A DNA stretch of 64,000 nt from Brucella cytisi (GCA_012103075.1 JAAVLQ010000003.1:1054001-1118000), one strand, 5' to 3'; counted from the stretch's first letter, positions 40,926-52,704 are shown. The notes: generated by a model not told the origin, from the letters alone. Program-made: numbers and translations.

Positions 40926-41999
40926 ATGGATAGCCTAAAGACTTCCCGCGATTCAGGTTTGGGTATCAGCATTGAGGGTGTCACCAAGAAATATGGCAGC
41001 TTCACCGCGGTCGATGGACTGGATATGAAGATTGCGCACGGAGAATTTCTGGCGTTGCTTGGACCATCCGGATCGGGAAAGTCTACAATCCTCATGATGC
41101 TGGCGGGGTTTGAGCGCCCGGACAATGGACGCATTCTCTTCGGCAATAATGATTATACCCGTATTCCGCCCCATAAGCGCAATATTGGCATGGTATTCCA
41201 GCACTACACCCTGTTTCCCAATATGAGCGTGCTCGACAATGTTGCGTTTCCGCTCAAGACGCGGGGCATTGAACGCAGTCAGCGCCACAAGATCGCGCTG
41301 GAAGCACTCGCTCGCGTGCGACTTGCCGGTTTCGCGGATCGTAGTCCAAAGCAATTATCTGGCGGACAGCAACAACGCGTCGCACTGGCACGCGCGATCG
41401 TCTATTCGCCGCGGGTTCTCCTGATGGACGAGCCGCTCTCGGCACTGGACAAAAATCTGCGCGAGGAGATGCAGATCGAGATCAAGCGTCTGCATAACGA
41501 ACTCGGCATGACAATTGTATTCGTGACCCATGACCGGTGAGGCTCTTACCATGGCGGACAGGGTGGCAATTCTGCAAGGTGGCCATATTCAGCAGATCGC
41601 GGGTGCCCGTGAGCTTTACAATCGACCGGCAAACCTGTTCTCCGCCGGGTTCATTGGCGAGATGAATCTGATTCGGTCGACTGGGATGGCCAGACCGCGC
41701 GCACGGTAGATGGGACCACGGTTCCGGTTCCGGCGCACAACGTGATGAATGCGTCTACCGGCAAGGCACTAATGGCCATTCGGCCTGAACGACTGGCGCC
41801 GGCCGGGCAGGGGCTGGAAATGACTGTCCGGGACGTGATCTACGCCGGGCCCGATACGGCTGTTCTGGGAACCATGGCGGACGGAACCGAATTGCGTGCC
41901 CGTCTGGCCAGCGCAGTGCTTCCCGATATTCGCAGCGGACAGAAATTGTATCTGGGCTTCTCGCCGGAAGCCGGCCTACTCTATCGTCCGGCGGAGTAA
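40926..41999 (+). pseudogene. Spermidine/putrescine-type ABC transporter ATP-binding protein, frame broken
   Basis: The start at 40926 has AGGGG five bases upstream. Walker A GPSGSGKST, Q-loop VFQHYTLFPNMSV, signature LSGGQQQR and Walker B VLLMDEPLSALD are in the first frame, which stops after VTHDR near 41537. One indel restores EALTMADRVAILQGGHIQQI. Another near 41690 leads to the C-terminal OB domain (ALMAIRPERLAP). The protein is PotA-like, about 357 residues, and energises the two permeases that follow. Confidence 0.82.
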
Positions 42000-42003
42000 G
42001 GCT

Positions 42004-42868
42004 ATGCTAAAAAAATTTTTTCGAGCCGGACGGGCGAAATATTTCGGGGAGGGATGTTCCTCCTTCTGCTGCCATTCTTCTCACTCTTGCTTCTGTTCTT
42101 CTTCTATCCGCTGGTGAATCTGCTCTCCTTGTCGGTGACAGAACCGACGCTCTCACTTCATAATTATCAGCGCGTCTTTTCCAATCCCGTCTACCTGACG
42201 GTTTTGGGTCGTACGGTTCTGACAGCGGTGCTGGTGAGCGTCATTGCGTTGCTGATGGCCTATCCGGTGGCATGGTTGATGGCTCACTCCAGCGGGCCAA
42301 AGCTGATTTTGATTACAGCGTGTATCCTCCTGCCATTCTGGTCGTCGGTTCTCGTGCGTACCGCTGCGGGCCGTGCTGTTGCAGCGCAATGGACTGGTCA
42401 ATCAAGGGCTGATGCAGACCGGCCTCATCGATCAACCGCTCAAATTGCTCTATACGCAAACGGCTGTTCTCATAGCTATGACCCATGTGCTTTTGCCGTT
42501 CGTGGTGCTACCCATCTACGGGGCGATCCGCAACGTGCCCGGGGATTACGGTCGTGCAGCCGCAATTCTCGGTGCAGGGCCTGTGCGCACATTCTTCGAG
42601 GTCATATTTCCTCTCACGCTGCCCGGCGTGATCGGCGGGATGATCCTGACATTCCTGACGGCCCTCGGTTACTTTATTACTCCCTCGCTTCTTGGTTCGC
42701 CCAAGGAGATGATGATCGCCACTCTGATATCGCAGCAACTTCGAGAAACGCTGGATTGGCCCTTTGCAGCAGCGCTGGTGGGCATCCTCACCGTGCTGGT
42801 GACCGTGGTCACCCCGGTCTTCAGCCGTGTTTTCAAGTTCAACCGAACGATGGGGAGGTGGCGTATGA
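42004..42868 (+). pseudogene. PotB-type ABC transporter permease, frame broken
   Basis: MLKKFFRAGRAKYFGEG begins at 42004. After an indel near 42053 the frame continues with membrane helix FLLLLPFFSLLLLFFFYPLV, then LNLLSLSVTEPTLSLHNY-like sequence. A further break near 42370 leads to the EAA-loop region RNVPGDYGRAAAILGAGPVR. The stop TGA at 42866-42868 overlaps the next start ATG 42865, but only after another indel, since the two genes otherwise read as one frame. It is an inner-membrane subunit. Confidence 0.72.
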
Positions 42869-43663
42869 AAACGCGAAATCTGCTCCTGAACGCGTATGTC
42901 TATCTGGTGCTGTGCTTTCTGGTCGTGCCGATCTGATTATCCTTCCGATGGCCTTCAGCGAAACGGATTACATCACCTTTCCACCCGGGGGGTTTACGGC
43001 AGTGGTTCCCGGCCTTCTTCCAATCCTCCCAGTGGATGAGCGCAACGGCCTTCAGCGGCAAAATTGCTTTTTTCACCGCGCTGGCGAGTGCGGTTATCGG
43101 TTTATGCGCGAGCTATGCCATTGTTCGCGGGAAGGGTGCACTGGCAACTGTCTTCCAGACCCTGCTGATTGGCCCGATCGTCGTGCCCCATATAGCACTG
43201 GCAATCGCTCTTTATCTTCTGTTCCAGACGATAGGGCTGACAGAGACGACGACAGGTTATGTCATCGCACACACGATTATAGCGCTTCCATTCTGCGTCT
43301 TTACCATTGTGGCTGCTCTGTCGCAGGTTGACCCTGCCCCGGAGGACGCCGCCATGTGCTGCGGGGCCAACCGGTTTTCAGCTTTCCGTGCGGTCACATT
43401 GCCCCTGATATGGCCAAATGTTCTCTCTGGCGCGCTCTTTGCTTTCGTTATCTCGTTTGACGAGCCTGTCATCTCCTTCTTCGGCGGGTGTGCGCGACAA
43501 AACCCTGCCACGAATGATGTTCGACGACATCGAACAGAATCTGACGCCGATCATTCCGGCTATCGCGGTGATGCTAACATTGCTTTCCATCCTTGTGCTG
43601 GTCGGCGCCGCCGGTCTTCGTACGCTAGCAACACGCTCTCAAAAAGTGGTGTCCGATGACTAG
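42865..43663 (+). pseudogene. PotC-type ABC transporter permease, frame broken
   Basis: The N-terminal helix LLLNAYVYLVLCFLVVPI is followed after an indel by ILPMAFSETDYITFPPGGF, a hallmark of this permease type. The middle frame contains AIALYLLFQTIGLTETTTGY and AAMCCGANRFSAFRAVTLPL. The end is QNLTPIIPAIAVMLTLLSIL. There are at least three breaks. It pairs with the PotB-type permease. Confidence 0.72.
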
Positions 43664-43839
43664 AGCATGATCGGCGAAAGCAGGATCCGCCGCAGCGGAG
43701 AAATCAGTGCAGTGGGCCGATTTTTGATCCCGGTATGACGGGATAAAGGCATACATAAAACAATCATCTGGAGCATTTCCCATGATTTATTCAATCAGGA
43801 GATGCCCTGAACGAAAAAAAAAAGCAGAAAGAGGGAAAC
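43664..43839. repeat. Possible partial rhizobial intergenic repeat
   Basis: AGAGCATGATCGGCGAAAGC after the permease stop resembles the outer arm of the short palindromic repeats common between genes in Brucella and its relatives. I cannot find a clean second arm, so the call is weak. The remainder is leader sequence of the next gene. Confidence 0.25.
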
Positions 43840-44889
43840 ATGACCAAAAAAAGACTAGAACGATGACTGTGCTGGCTGGAGTTCTACTGGCTACCGGTGT
43901 GCTGGCGGCAAAAGCGGATAGTATCGTCTACGCCACTACTGGCGGACAGATGCGCCAGACGCTTGAACGCGAATTCTACAAGTCTTTTGCTAAGGAAAGC
44001 GGCACGGACGTCATTCCATATGACATTGAAGTGCCCGACCAGTGGGCTCGTGTCGAAGCGATGAAGCGAGCCGGAAAATTCGACTTCGATATCGTTACGG
44101 CAACTGGTCGGATCTCGTCGACAAAGCCGAACTTTTGCTGACGATCGATTGTTCGAAACTCCCCAATGTGGAAACGAAAGGCCTTGAGGGCTCCTGCAAG
44201 GACAAGGGTGTAGCCCGAACCACCGGCGGCATGCTGCTCGCCTATGATACGTCCGTCTATAAAGACAAGGTTCCGCAGACCGGGCCGATTTTTGGGACGT
44301 AAAGACATTTCCCGGCCCACGCGGGTTACCCGATACCGGCGATCGCGATTGGTGGCTCCCTGCCATCGCCTTAATGGCGGATGGTGTACCGCGCGACAAG
44401 ATTTTTCCGATGGATCTGGATCGTGCCTATAAGAAGCTCGATGAGATCAAGCCCCATGTCAGCGTGTGGTGGAAGACCGGCAATCAGGTTGCGCAGATCA
44501 TGCGCGATCAGGAAGTGGCGATGACCATGTCCTATTCAGGGCGCGCCTTGACCGCAATGAACGAAGGCGCGCCCTTCAATCTGAGCTGGAACGACGCCAT
44601 CATGGATACGGGATATTTCGCCGTCCTCAAGGATGGGCCAAATCCTGAAGGTGCGCTGAAATTCATAAATTATTTCTACGGTCACGCTGAAGGGCACCCG
44701 GCCTTCATCAAGACTGCAAACTATGCGACCCATTCCAAGGATGGTATGGCGTTGCTTCCGCCGGAAGAACAGAAGAATTATGCGACGGCGCCTGAGAATT
44801 TCAAACTGCTGATGGTGCCGGACTTCAAGTGGATCGGTGAAAACCGCGATATGCTTCGCGAGCGTTGGCAAAACTGGCTGGCCGAATAA
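43840..44889 (+). pseudogene. PotD-type ABC transporter substrate-binding protein, frame broken
   Basis: GAGGG precedes ATG 43840. The A-run 43846-43852 needs eight A; then MTKKKTRTMTVLAGVLLATG runs into the signal peptide end VLAAKA. The mature protein has YATTGGQMRQTLEREFYKSF, then breaks near 44105 and 44295. The C-terminal frame has WWKTGNQVAQIMRDQEVAMT and GALKFINYFYGHAEGHPAF. The family binds polyamines or related cationic or amide compounds. A terminator follows. Confidence 0.78.
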
Positions 44890-44905
44890 TCACGCAACAG
44901 CGAAA

Positions 44906-44943
44906 AAAGCCGGCTTCTTTCAAAGGAGCCGGCTTTTGTTTTT
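44906..44943 (+). terminator. Rho-independent terminator after the PotD-type gene
   Basis: The arms AAAGCCGGCT and AGCCGGCTTT form a strong stem around an 11-base loop and are followed by TTGTTTTT. It ends the transporter unit. The convergent amidase gene stops at its edge, so it may serve both directions. Confidence 0.8.
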
Positions 44944-46358
44944 ATGTACCCAACTCCGGCGGGTTCTTTTGCGGCCACAAGGTCGCGCGGTGATAGCTTT
45001 CGCCGATTGCCAGAATCTGGGCATCCGTTCCATTGGCGCCGATAATCTGCATTCCCGCGGGCCGCCCACGCTGATCGAAACCGACGGGAACACTGAGTGC
45101 GGCCAAACCGATCAATGAAACCGGAATAACGACTTCCATCCAGCGATGATAGGTATCCATCGGCTGTTCGTTGATGTGTTGCGGCCAGCGCCAGCCAGCC
45201 GGGAATGGCCAGACCGGGCCGTCGGCATAATCACCGCGTCATATTCGGCAAACAGCTTATGGGCGCTCACATACCAATCCGAGCGGATCTGGCTCGCACG
45301 CATGATCTGTTCAGGTGTTAACCGAGCGCCGTTTTCGATTTCCCAAAGTGTCTCGGGTTTGATGAGCTTTCGGGTTTCCGGCCTTTCCCATAAAGCACGC
45401 TTGGAACCGTAGATCACCAGCGAACGAAGTGTACCCCCATGCTTCCCAGATGGCTTCTGAAGAAAACGGTGGGTCGAGCGCGACGATCTCGGCACCAAGG
45501 TCGCTCAGGACGGAAAGGCCGTTTTCGCAAGTTTCCAGAATGCCTGCTTCACACGGATAGGCTCCTCCCCAGTTGCCAAGCCGGGCAATGCGTTTGCCCC
45601 GGAGGTCGGCGGGTGCGTGGTGCGTGGCAAAACCCGTGTGCTTCTGTCCGAAAGGGCTCAGTGAATACGGCTCGGCCAGAACGTCAAGCAGCAGAACGAG
45701 ATCCTCAATATCACGCGCCATGGGGCCCAGAGTGGCCATGGTGTGTACAAAGAGATCGCCGCCAATTTCATTGGGCACAAGTCCCCAGCTTGGCCGATAG
45801 CCATAAATATTGCAGAAGCCTGCGGGATTGCGCAAACTTCCCATCATATCCGATCCGTCGCCCGGGGCATGAAGCGGGCGGCAAGCGCGGCTGCAGTTCC
45901 GCCCGAGGAGCCACCGGCACTTAATTGAGTATCGTAGGGATTGCAGGTGACGCCGTAGACGGATTGAAACTGTGGCTGCCATGGCCCCATTCGGGCGTAT
46001 TTGTCTTGCCCATGATGACGGCTCCGGCCTTTCGGATGCGGCTCACTGCCGGGGCATCTTCTGCCGGGATGTAATCAGCATGAATAGGAGTGCCCCGGGT
46101 GGAGCGAATATCTTTTGTTGGCAGAAGATCTTTGATCGCCCGGGGCAATCCATGCAGTGGCCCGCAAACTGGTTTGTCGTCCAGCGAGCGGGCTTCGGCA
46201 ATGAGTTCGTCACGGGAACGCATAGCGACCATTGCATTGACGGCTCCGTTATGCTGCTCGATACGATCCAGATGCGCAATCATCACTTCGGATGGTGAAG
46301 TCTGTCTTTTCGCCATCATGTCTACGAGGAGCGAGGCAGAAAGTTTGGTCAGGTCCAA
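44942..46358 (-). pseudogene. Amidase signature family protein, frame broken
   Basis: The N-terminal part reads MDLTKLSASLLVDMMAKRQT and GLPRAIKDLLPTKDIRSTRG, containing the catalytic lysine. The signature SAGGSSGGTAAALAARF is in another frame near 45895. The nucleophilic serine region GDGSDMMGSLRNPAGFCNIY follows. The C-terminal end is RGRPAGMQIIGANGTDAQIL. All three catalytic residues of the Ser-Ser-Lys triad are thus present, across four frames. The total of about 472 residues is normal. The enzyme would hydrolyse an amide inside the cell. It is the last gene of the peptide-transporter unit. Confidence 0.78.
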
Positions 46359-46372
46359 AGAGTTAACTCCTG

Positions 46373-47241
46373 TCAGAAGCTTGCAAGCAAGGCGTCGAGT
46401 TGTAACGAAACCAGAGAATGGGCAAAGCCCATGGTATAAAAGATGCGATCATCTGCAAGGCAGAGGTTCGTCGGGTCTGTGTGATGGCCTGTCCCGACGA
46501 GCCCTCGGGGTGAGCCATCGAGATTGACGGCGGCGATCATGTCCCCGACGCTGCCGGCAACGAGGAGAAAGCCGCCTGCGAGGCACATTCCATCAGGAGC
46601 GAAGCTTTCGGGGAAAGTACAGAAGAGCTCCGGCTTTCCAATGCGTCCGCGGATCCGGGGAAGCGTATGATTTCCCGGCGTCGGGTCAGATTGACGAGAA
46701 GGCTGCCATCAGGATGGAAGATTATGCCGTTAGGAAAACCGGGAAGCTCACAGAGGAGTTCGGTCTCGCCGTCGCCACGCCAGTGTAACACACGCCCGCC
46801 GAGATAGTTTTCTGGCTTGTCGCGCAGGCATTCCCAGTTCTGCGGATCGGTAAAAGCCGCACCTCCCTCAGGGGTTGGAACGATATCGTTCGGTCGATGC
46901 GGTCTGATGCCACCGGTCGTCAGTGTTTCCAGTTGGCCGGACTTCAGATAAAGCGCCTGCACGGCGCCATGCGGCAGGAGCGTTCGGCGACTTTCAGTTT
47001 GCCGGAGCTTCCGGCGCAATGCCGCCATTATTCGCTATCCAGAGCCTACCGTCCGGCCCAAGGCACATGCCGTTCGGCGAGCCGTCTACTTTCGCCAAAA
47101 CGTTCAATCCATCGTGTTCATTCCAGCTGCGGATAACGCCATGGAGCAGATCGACGAAAGCAACCGATCCGTCCGGCATGTGGACGGGTCCTTCGGGAAG
47201 CCCGGGCCTTCGGCGTGGGTGACAAACTGAAGGGTGTTCAT
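46373..47241 (-). pseudogene. SMP-30/gluconolactonase family protein, frame broken
   Basis: The start ATG 47241 overlaps the stop of the upstream ATPase (TAATG). Beta-propeller blocks are GPVHMPDGSVAFVDLLHG, VDGSPNGMCLGPDGRLWIAN, HRPNDIVPTPEGGAAFTDPQ, ELPGFPNGIIFHPDGSLLVN and GSVGDMIAAVNLDG. The metal-binding acidic and asparagine positions of the family lie in the NGM and PND blocks. There are three frame breaks. It would open a lactone ring or act on a related ester. Confidence 0.72.
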
Positions 47242-48218
47242 TATGCGGTCTTGCCTCCTTCAGCCCATAGATGACAGGCGCATCTGCGCCCTTCGGCGAT
47301 TGGTGTAAAGTGCGGATCCCGGCGTTTGCAGATATCCGTGGCGTGCTGGCAGCGTGGATGAAAACGGCAGCCATCTGGCACATTCGCAGGATTGGGTGGG
47401 TCACCTTGCAGCCGAATGCGCTGATCCCGACCCAGACGTATATCCGCAAGCGTTGGTGAAGCGGACAGCAGCGCCCTTGTGTAGGGATGAGCCGGGGAAG
47501 CGAGAAGTTCGTTTGCAGGGCCCTCTTCAACAATCCGGCCGAGATACATGACGGCAATCCGATCCGCCAAATGGCCAACCACTTCCAGATCGTGCGAAAT
47601 CAGCAAAAATGCGACTCCACGCTCGCGTCTGATCTTAAGCATGAGGTTCATTATCTGCGCCTGAATGGAGGGTCCAGCGCAGAGGTGGGTTCGTCTGCCA
47701 CGATAAGGTCGGGATCGAGGGCGAGTGTCTTGGCAATCCCGATGCGTTGAAGCTGGCCGCCGGAAAATTCATGCGGCAATTTGGATAAATCCACTTCTCC
47801 CAGTCCCACATCTGCCAGAAGCTTCATAATGCGGTTTTCGATACCCTCGGGGGTCGGAATGCGATGTGTTTCGAAGACTTCACGGAATATCCGCCTAAGC
47901 GAATGACGAGGATTGAGTGTGGAGTAGGGATCCTGAAAAATCATCTGGATGCGTTTCCGCCAGCCTCGGAAGGTTGAATCTGGCATGGACGTGACATCGT
48001 GCCCTTCGATCGAAATGCTTCCATCGGAAACCGGCATGAGCTTCAGCACCAGCCGCGCCAGGGGTGGATTTTCCGCAACCCGATTCACCGACGAGACCGA
48101 GTGTTTCTCCCCGCGAAAGAGTAAACGACACACCGTCAACCGCGCGAACGGGATCAGTCCCGTGGCGAGAGGGGAAGCTTTTGACCGTGTCCTGAACCTT
48201 TAATAGTGAGACTGTCAT
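47241..48218 (-). pseudogene. Peptide ABC transporter ATP-binding protein (DppF-like), frame broken
   Basis: MTVSLLKVQDTVKSFPSRHG starts at 48218 and overlaps the upstream ATPase by four bases. Walker A GLVGESGCGKST, then KRIQMIFQDPYSTLNPRHSL, HEFSGGQLQRIGIAKTLALD and Walker B LIVADEPTSALD. After a break near 47680 the frame gives FLLISHDLEVVGHLADRIAV and the C-terminal oligopeptide-type cysteine motif (CRFHPRCQHATDIC). Another break lies near 48080. Confidence 0.82.
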
Positions 48219-49210
48219 GAAAGCTGTTCCTGTCGCAGTCTGTCGGCGGAGATTGCTGGATAATGACAGGCGGCAGCCTGTCCCGACGAGAAAAGTTGAG
48301 TGAAATCCGGTGAACGGATCGGACACAGGGCGCCCGAGGAAGGGCAACGCGGGTGAAAGCGGCAGCCGGTCGGAAAATTCCCGATCCGTGGAGGCTGGCC
48401 TGACAATATTTCGAGATCTGTCTGGGGAGGACGGGAGCGGATGTCTGCTGAACGCAGCAAGCCGGCAGTGTAGGGATGAGCCGGATGATCCAGTAGATCG
48501 CGGACGTGGCCACGTTCAGCCATGCGGCCTGCGTAAAGAACCAGAATATCGTCGGCAAGTCGGGCAACTACATGCATATCATGGGTAATGAGGAGCACCG
48601 AGATCTGTTCCTGAGCAACAAGGTCAGCCAACAGGTCAAGAATCTGGGCCTTGATCGTTACGTCCAGCGCCGTTGTTGGTTCGTCGGCAATGATAAGCCG
48701 GGGATTGCATGCCAGAGCCATAGCGATGACCACGCGTTGACGCATGCCTCCCGATATTTCAAAAGGATACAGCTTAGAAACCCGCTCCGGCCCCGGTATG
48801 CCAACCCGCCCTAGCAGGGCAATTGCCCGTTGCCCGGCCTCGTGACGTGTGGCCAGCCCATGCGCCAGAACAGCTTCGGCGATCTGCTCACCGACCGGCC
48901 AGACGGGGTTGAGCGCACTAAGCGGGTTTTGATACACCATGGCGATATCGCGCCCGCGAATATGGCGAAGTTTTTCTTCACTGAGGCCGGAAATCTCGCG
49001 CCCTTCGAGCACAATTCTTCCAGTCGCCTGCGCACCACCCGGCAGAAGTCCCATCAACGACAGGCCGGTCAATGTTTTGCCCGACCCGGATTCACCGATC
49101 AGGGTGAGAACTTTCCCTTTCTCGATACTGAAGTCGATATTTTCGACGGCATGTAACCGGCCGGCTGTGTGAGGAAAACTGATGGAAAGATTGGTAACAT
49201 CCAGCATCAT
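48215..49210 (-). CDS. Peptide ABC transporter ATP-binding protein (DppD-like)
   Basis: An intact ATPase. I chose the start at 49210 (MMLDVTNLSISFPH), which overlaps the permease end. A longer frame up to 49348 lies inside the permease gene and has no homology. Walker A LIGESGSGKTLTG, Q-loop VYQNPLSALNPVW, signature ISGGMRQRVVIAMALA, Walker B IIADEPTTALD and the C-terminal CRFHPRCPSSGALC motif are all present. It forms a pair with the DppF-like ATPase. Confidence 0.9.
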   Translation of the reverse strand: MMLDVTNLSISFPHTAGRLHAVENIDFSIEKGKVLTLIGESGSGKTLTGLSLMGLLPGGAQATGRIVLEGREISGLSEEKLRHIRGRDIAMVYQNPLSALNPVWPVGEQIAEAVLAHGLATRHEAGQRAIALLGRVGIPGPERVSKLYPFEISGGMRQRVVIAMALACNPRLIIADEPTTALDVTIKAQILDLLADLVAQEQISVLLITHDMHVVARLADDILVLYAGRMAERGHVRDLLDHPAHPYTAGLLRSADIRSRPPQTDLEILSGQPPRIGNFPTGCRFHPRCPSSGALCPIRSPDFTQLFSSGQAAACHYPAISADRLRQEQLS

Positions 49211-50039
49211 TTGCCCCTGCGCGCGGTCAGGCTGTCGCCGAGAATTGAGGAGGCGGCCGCACACAGCATGATCGCGGTGCCGGGAAACACGAGATACCAC
49301 CATGCAGTGCCGAAATAGGGGCGCGCATCCCGGATCAGCAAGCCCCATTCAGGGGTCGGTGATTTTGCACCAAGACCGAGGAAAGACAGGGCCGTCACCG
49401 CAACGAGCGCGTAACCGATATCTGTCGTGATACGGATATTTACCGGTCCGGCTACAAAGGGAAGGATATGCCGCATGAAAATCAGAACAGGTTTTACGCC
49501 CAGCGCACGGGCAGCTTCAACATGCGGAAACTCCTTAAGGCGAACGACTTCCGCGCGCACGGTTCGTGCAAATCCCGGCCACCACATCAATGAAAGCGCC
49601 GTGGTAACGCTTCCCAGCCCACGCCCAAGAGCTGCAGCAACGGCAAGTGCAAAGATGAGAGATGGAAATCCCATGAAGACATCCACGATCCGCATCATCA
49701 AAGTATCGATGCGCGGCGACGCAAATCCTGCAATCGCACCGTAGATCACGCCAAACAAAGCGGCGAACAACACCACGGCCAGCGCTACACCAAGGGAATA
49801 ACGCGTGCCATGGATGAGGCGCGAAAAATATCCCGCCCCGCTTCATCGGTGCCGAATAGATGCTCGAAGCTCGGAGGCTGCAGCCGGGCGATGATGTTTA
49901 GCTTGATCGGGCTTTGCCCGGCGATGGAACCGGGCCACGCCATGCATATGACGAGGAACACCACGAACACAACGGCCGGGGCCGGAAGGACACGAAAACG
50001 GCTTGGCAGCCAAGGCTTGATGAGCGAGGCGGCTGTCAT
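49207..50039 (-). pseudogene. Peptide ABC transporter permease (DppC-like), one frame break
   Basis: It starts MTAASLIKPWLPSRF at 50039 with a membrane helix (APAVVFVVFLVICMA) and HLFGTDEAGRDIFRA, a hallmark of DppC. The frame breaks near 49790. The remainder has FGVIYGAIAGFASPRIDTLM, EAARALGVKPVLIFMRHILP and ALSFLGLGAKSPTPEWG. Both ends overlap neighbouring genes by four bases. Confidence 0.85.
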
Positions 50040-51046
50040 GTCGATTTCCGTATACGAGGGTCGATAAGCGGTTGAATGAGATCGACGGCGAGATTGATGA
50101 TGACGAAACCGGCAGTCGAAACCAGCGCCAGCGCGATAACCGGAGCGTAGTCGAAGAGCTGGAATGATTTATAGGCATAGAGGCCGATACCCGGCCATTC
50201 GAAGATTACTTCGACCATCAATATCCAGCTGATCAGGTAGCCGAACTGCATCGAGGTTGTGACCAGAATCGGGTTGGCAGCATTTCGGAGCATGTGTTTC
50301 AACAATATGCTCCGCCCGGTCAGCCCTTTGCCCAAAGCAGTGCGGACGTATGGCTGTTCTCTTTCATCCAGCAGCGTGCTACGCGTAAGCCGGGTGCCAA
50401 CGGCCAGAAGGTTCATGACGATGGTGAGCGCGGGCAAGCAGAGGTGCTGCAAAGCCAATCCGAAACCGCGCAAATTCCCGGCGACCAAAGTGTCGATCAG
50501 AAGAAAGCCTGTCGGTCCCGCTGGCGCAATTTCTCTTACCGGAAAGCGAGAACTGAGCGGAAGCCAACCGAGCTTGTAGAAAAAGATGAATTGCAATCCC
50601 ATTCCCAGCCAGAAAACAGGAATGCCGGTGCCGAGCATCGTTACGAGCCGCACGGATTTGTCCAGCATGCCATCCGGCTTGCGCAGGGCAAGAAGAGCCA
50701 GTCCGAAGCTGATAAGCATATAGAGGAAAAAGCCTGCGATCATCAGTTCAAGTGTGGCTGGCAGAAATTGCGCGAGGTCTTCCGCTACCGGGCGACCGGT
50801 GCGAATGGATTGTCCCAGATCTCCCCGGAGAATGCCCGTGAAATAGCTTAGGAATTGTTCAGGAGCCGGGCGATCCAGCCCAAGCTCGCTGCGAATACGT
50901 TCCACGGTTTCGGTAGAGGCATTCTGTCCGGCAAGAAAGCTTGCCGGATCTGCGGGCACCAAACGGGCCAACACGAAGGTCAGAACTCCCACGCTGAACA
51001 GGACCGCAAGACCCCATCCCAGACGTTTTGCAAGAAAGGCTGCCAT
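50036..51046 (-). CDS. Peptide ABC transporter permease (DppB-like)
   Basis: An intact 336-residue permease with six predicted helices, such as GWGLAVLFSVGVLTFVLARL. Family motifs are GLDRPAPEQFLSYFTGILRG and DLGQSIRTGRPV near the N-terminus, and VEVIFEWPGIGLYAYKSF near the C-terminus. It follows the binding protein gene by 36 bases. Confidence 0.93.
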   Translation of the reverse strand: MAAFLAKRLGWGLAVLFSVGVLTFVLARLVPADPASFLAGQNASTETVERIRSELGLDRPAPEQFLSYFTGILRGDLGQSIRTGRPVAEDLAQFLPATLELMIAGFFLYMLISFGLALLALRKPDGMLDKSVRLVTMLGTGIPVFWLGMGLQFIFFYKLGWLPLSSRFPVREIAPAGPTGFLLIDTLVAGNLRGFGLALQHLCLPALTIVMNLLAVGTRLTRSTLLDEREQPYVRTALGKGLTGRSILLKHMLRNAANPILVTTSMQFGYLISWILMVEVIFEWPGIGLYAYKSFQLFDYAPVIALALVSTAGFVIINLAVDLIQPLIDPRIRKST

Positions 51047-51082
51047 TCGGCCCCCGAATTCTCTGGTTAGGTCGCGGAAGGG

Positions 51083-52639
51083 TTACTTGGCCTGTCCGAT
51101 TTCCCAGAAGCGAATGTTGATATACTCGGCTGGGTCAACGCGATAGCCGGTGATGCGGTCTGGCTGGATCACCAGCGTTTTCGGGCGGGCGGTCCAAATG
51201 ATGGCATTACTGTCGACGATCAACTCAAAGGCGCGCTTCAGCTGTGCGGAGCGTTCGCCTTGTTCCGTGACGGTGGGCATGTCGGCTATGATCTTTTCAA
51301 GCTCCGGCAGATCAAGTTGCGCTGCATTGTAGTGACCATTCACGGAATAATGTGCCGCAAAAAGAATTTCGTGGCATCAGCAGGCGACAGATTGGCGTTG
51401 CCTATCGCAAAACAGTTGGTCTCATTATTCTTGATCGCTTTCAGCGCCTCGACAGTTGGACGTTCGTCAACCTCTACGGTGACGCCGAGTTGTGCAGCGC
51501 TTGCCTGCAAAATGGTTGCCGCAAAGCGGAACTCCGGAAAACCAGCAGGGATGGAGCAGTTCATCGTGGCATTCTGAATACCGGATTTTTCAAGTGCGGC
51601 AGAGGCTTCGTCAAGATTGGTGACAATCTCGGGTTCCTGCGCTTCGGGGCTCAATGGGAACCAATCGGGTATCGGGCCGCGTGGCGTCGTGGCTTTGCCA
51701 TGTGAGAAATCGAGCATGGCCTGATAATCGAAAGCCTTTACGAGCGCCTTGCGGAAATCCGCATTGTCTGTGGGGGCCTTTTGAGTGTTGAGATAGATGG
51801 CTGGCGGGCCCACAGATTGTTTCCTTCGATTAGCTTGAAACCCGGCTGAGTAGCTATGCGGATCGCATCGTCGAGGGAATGAAGTTAGCCATATCGAACT
51901 CGCCGCCTTCCACCCCGCGGGCACGGTTGGCTCCGTCTTCAACAAAGCGGTCGACAATCCGGTCAAACGGCTTCTCAGAGAATTTACCCCACCAGTCGGT
52001 GTTGCGTTCCAGCTCGATTTGAACACCGCGTTTCCGGGCTACGAACTTGTAGGGGCCTGTGCCGTTTCCTCCTTCGGCAAAGAAGGTATCGCCATCGCCG
52101 CCATGTGCCGTGATATCATCGGCAGAAAGCATTTCGATCTTCGACAGATTAGCAGGCAGGAAGACATTGGGTTGTGCGGTTTCGATCCGCACGGTAGCGG
52201 GGTCGATCACAGCGACACCGGTGATTTCGGAAACCAGATAGGATTGGCCCAGCTTGAGCTTCAGCAAACGGTCAAGAGTTGCCTTCACGTCTTCCGCATC
52301 GAATGAGGTGCCATCATGAAACTTCACCCCCTCGCGCAGTTTGACAATCCATGCATTCCCGTCCTGTGTCCATTCCACGGCTAGCCCCGGTTGCAGGCTG
52401 GAAGGGTTGTCGAGATCATAGTTGATCAGCCGGTCATAAACACTGCGCGTGACCGTGAACTCATAGTTGGTATTGGTACGGGCCGGGTCCAGTGTCGTGG
52501 GTTCACCGGCGTCGGCATAAACGAAGACAGAACTGTCTTGCGCCACTGCGGTGACAGGCAGGAATGCGGTTGCGAGCAAGACCGATGTGATGATGGCCCG
52601 ACGAGATGCAGGACGGACGAATGTTCCCAGATGTAGCAT
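51083..52639 (-). pseudogene. Peptide ABC transporter substrate-binding protein (DppA-like), frame broken
   Basis: The signal peptide ends AFLPVTAVAQ and is followed by the family 5 motif YADAGEPTTLDPARTNTNYE. Then come VYDRLINYD, KLREGVKFHDGTSFDAEDVK and GTGPYKFVARKRG. After a break near 51865 come PPAIYLNTQKAPTDNADFRK and FPLSPEAQEPEIVTNLDEAS; a second break near 51340 leads to the end. The length of about 518 residues is typical. It follows gntR on the same strand by 65 bases and may be cotranscribed with it. Confidence 0.83.
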
Positions 52640-52704
52640 TGTTCATGTTCCCCTGATGCGCCTTTGGCCGGCGCTTATGTAGTTCTGGATGTGAATGAGA
52701 TCGT

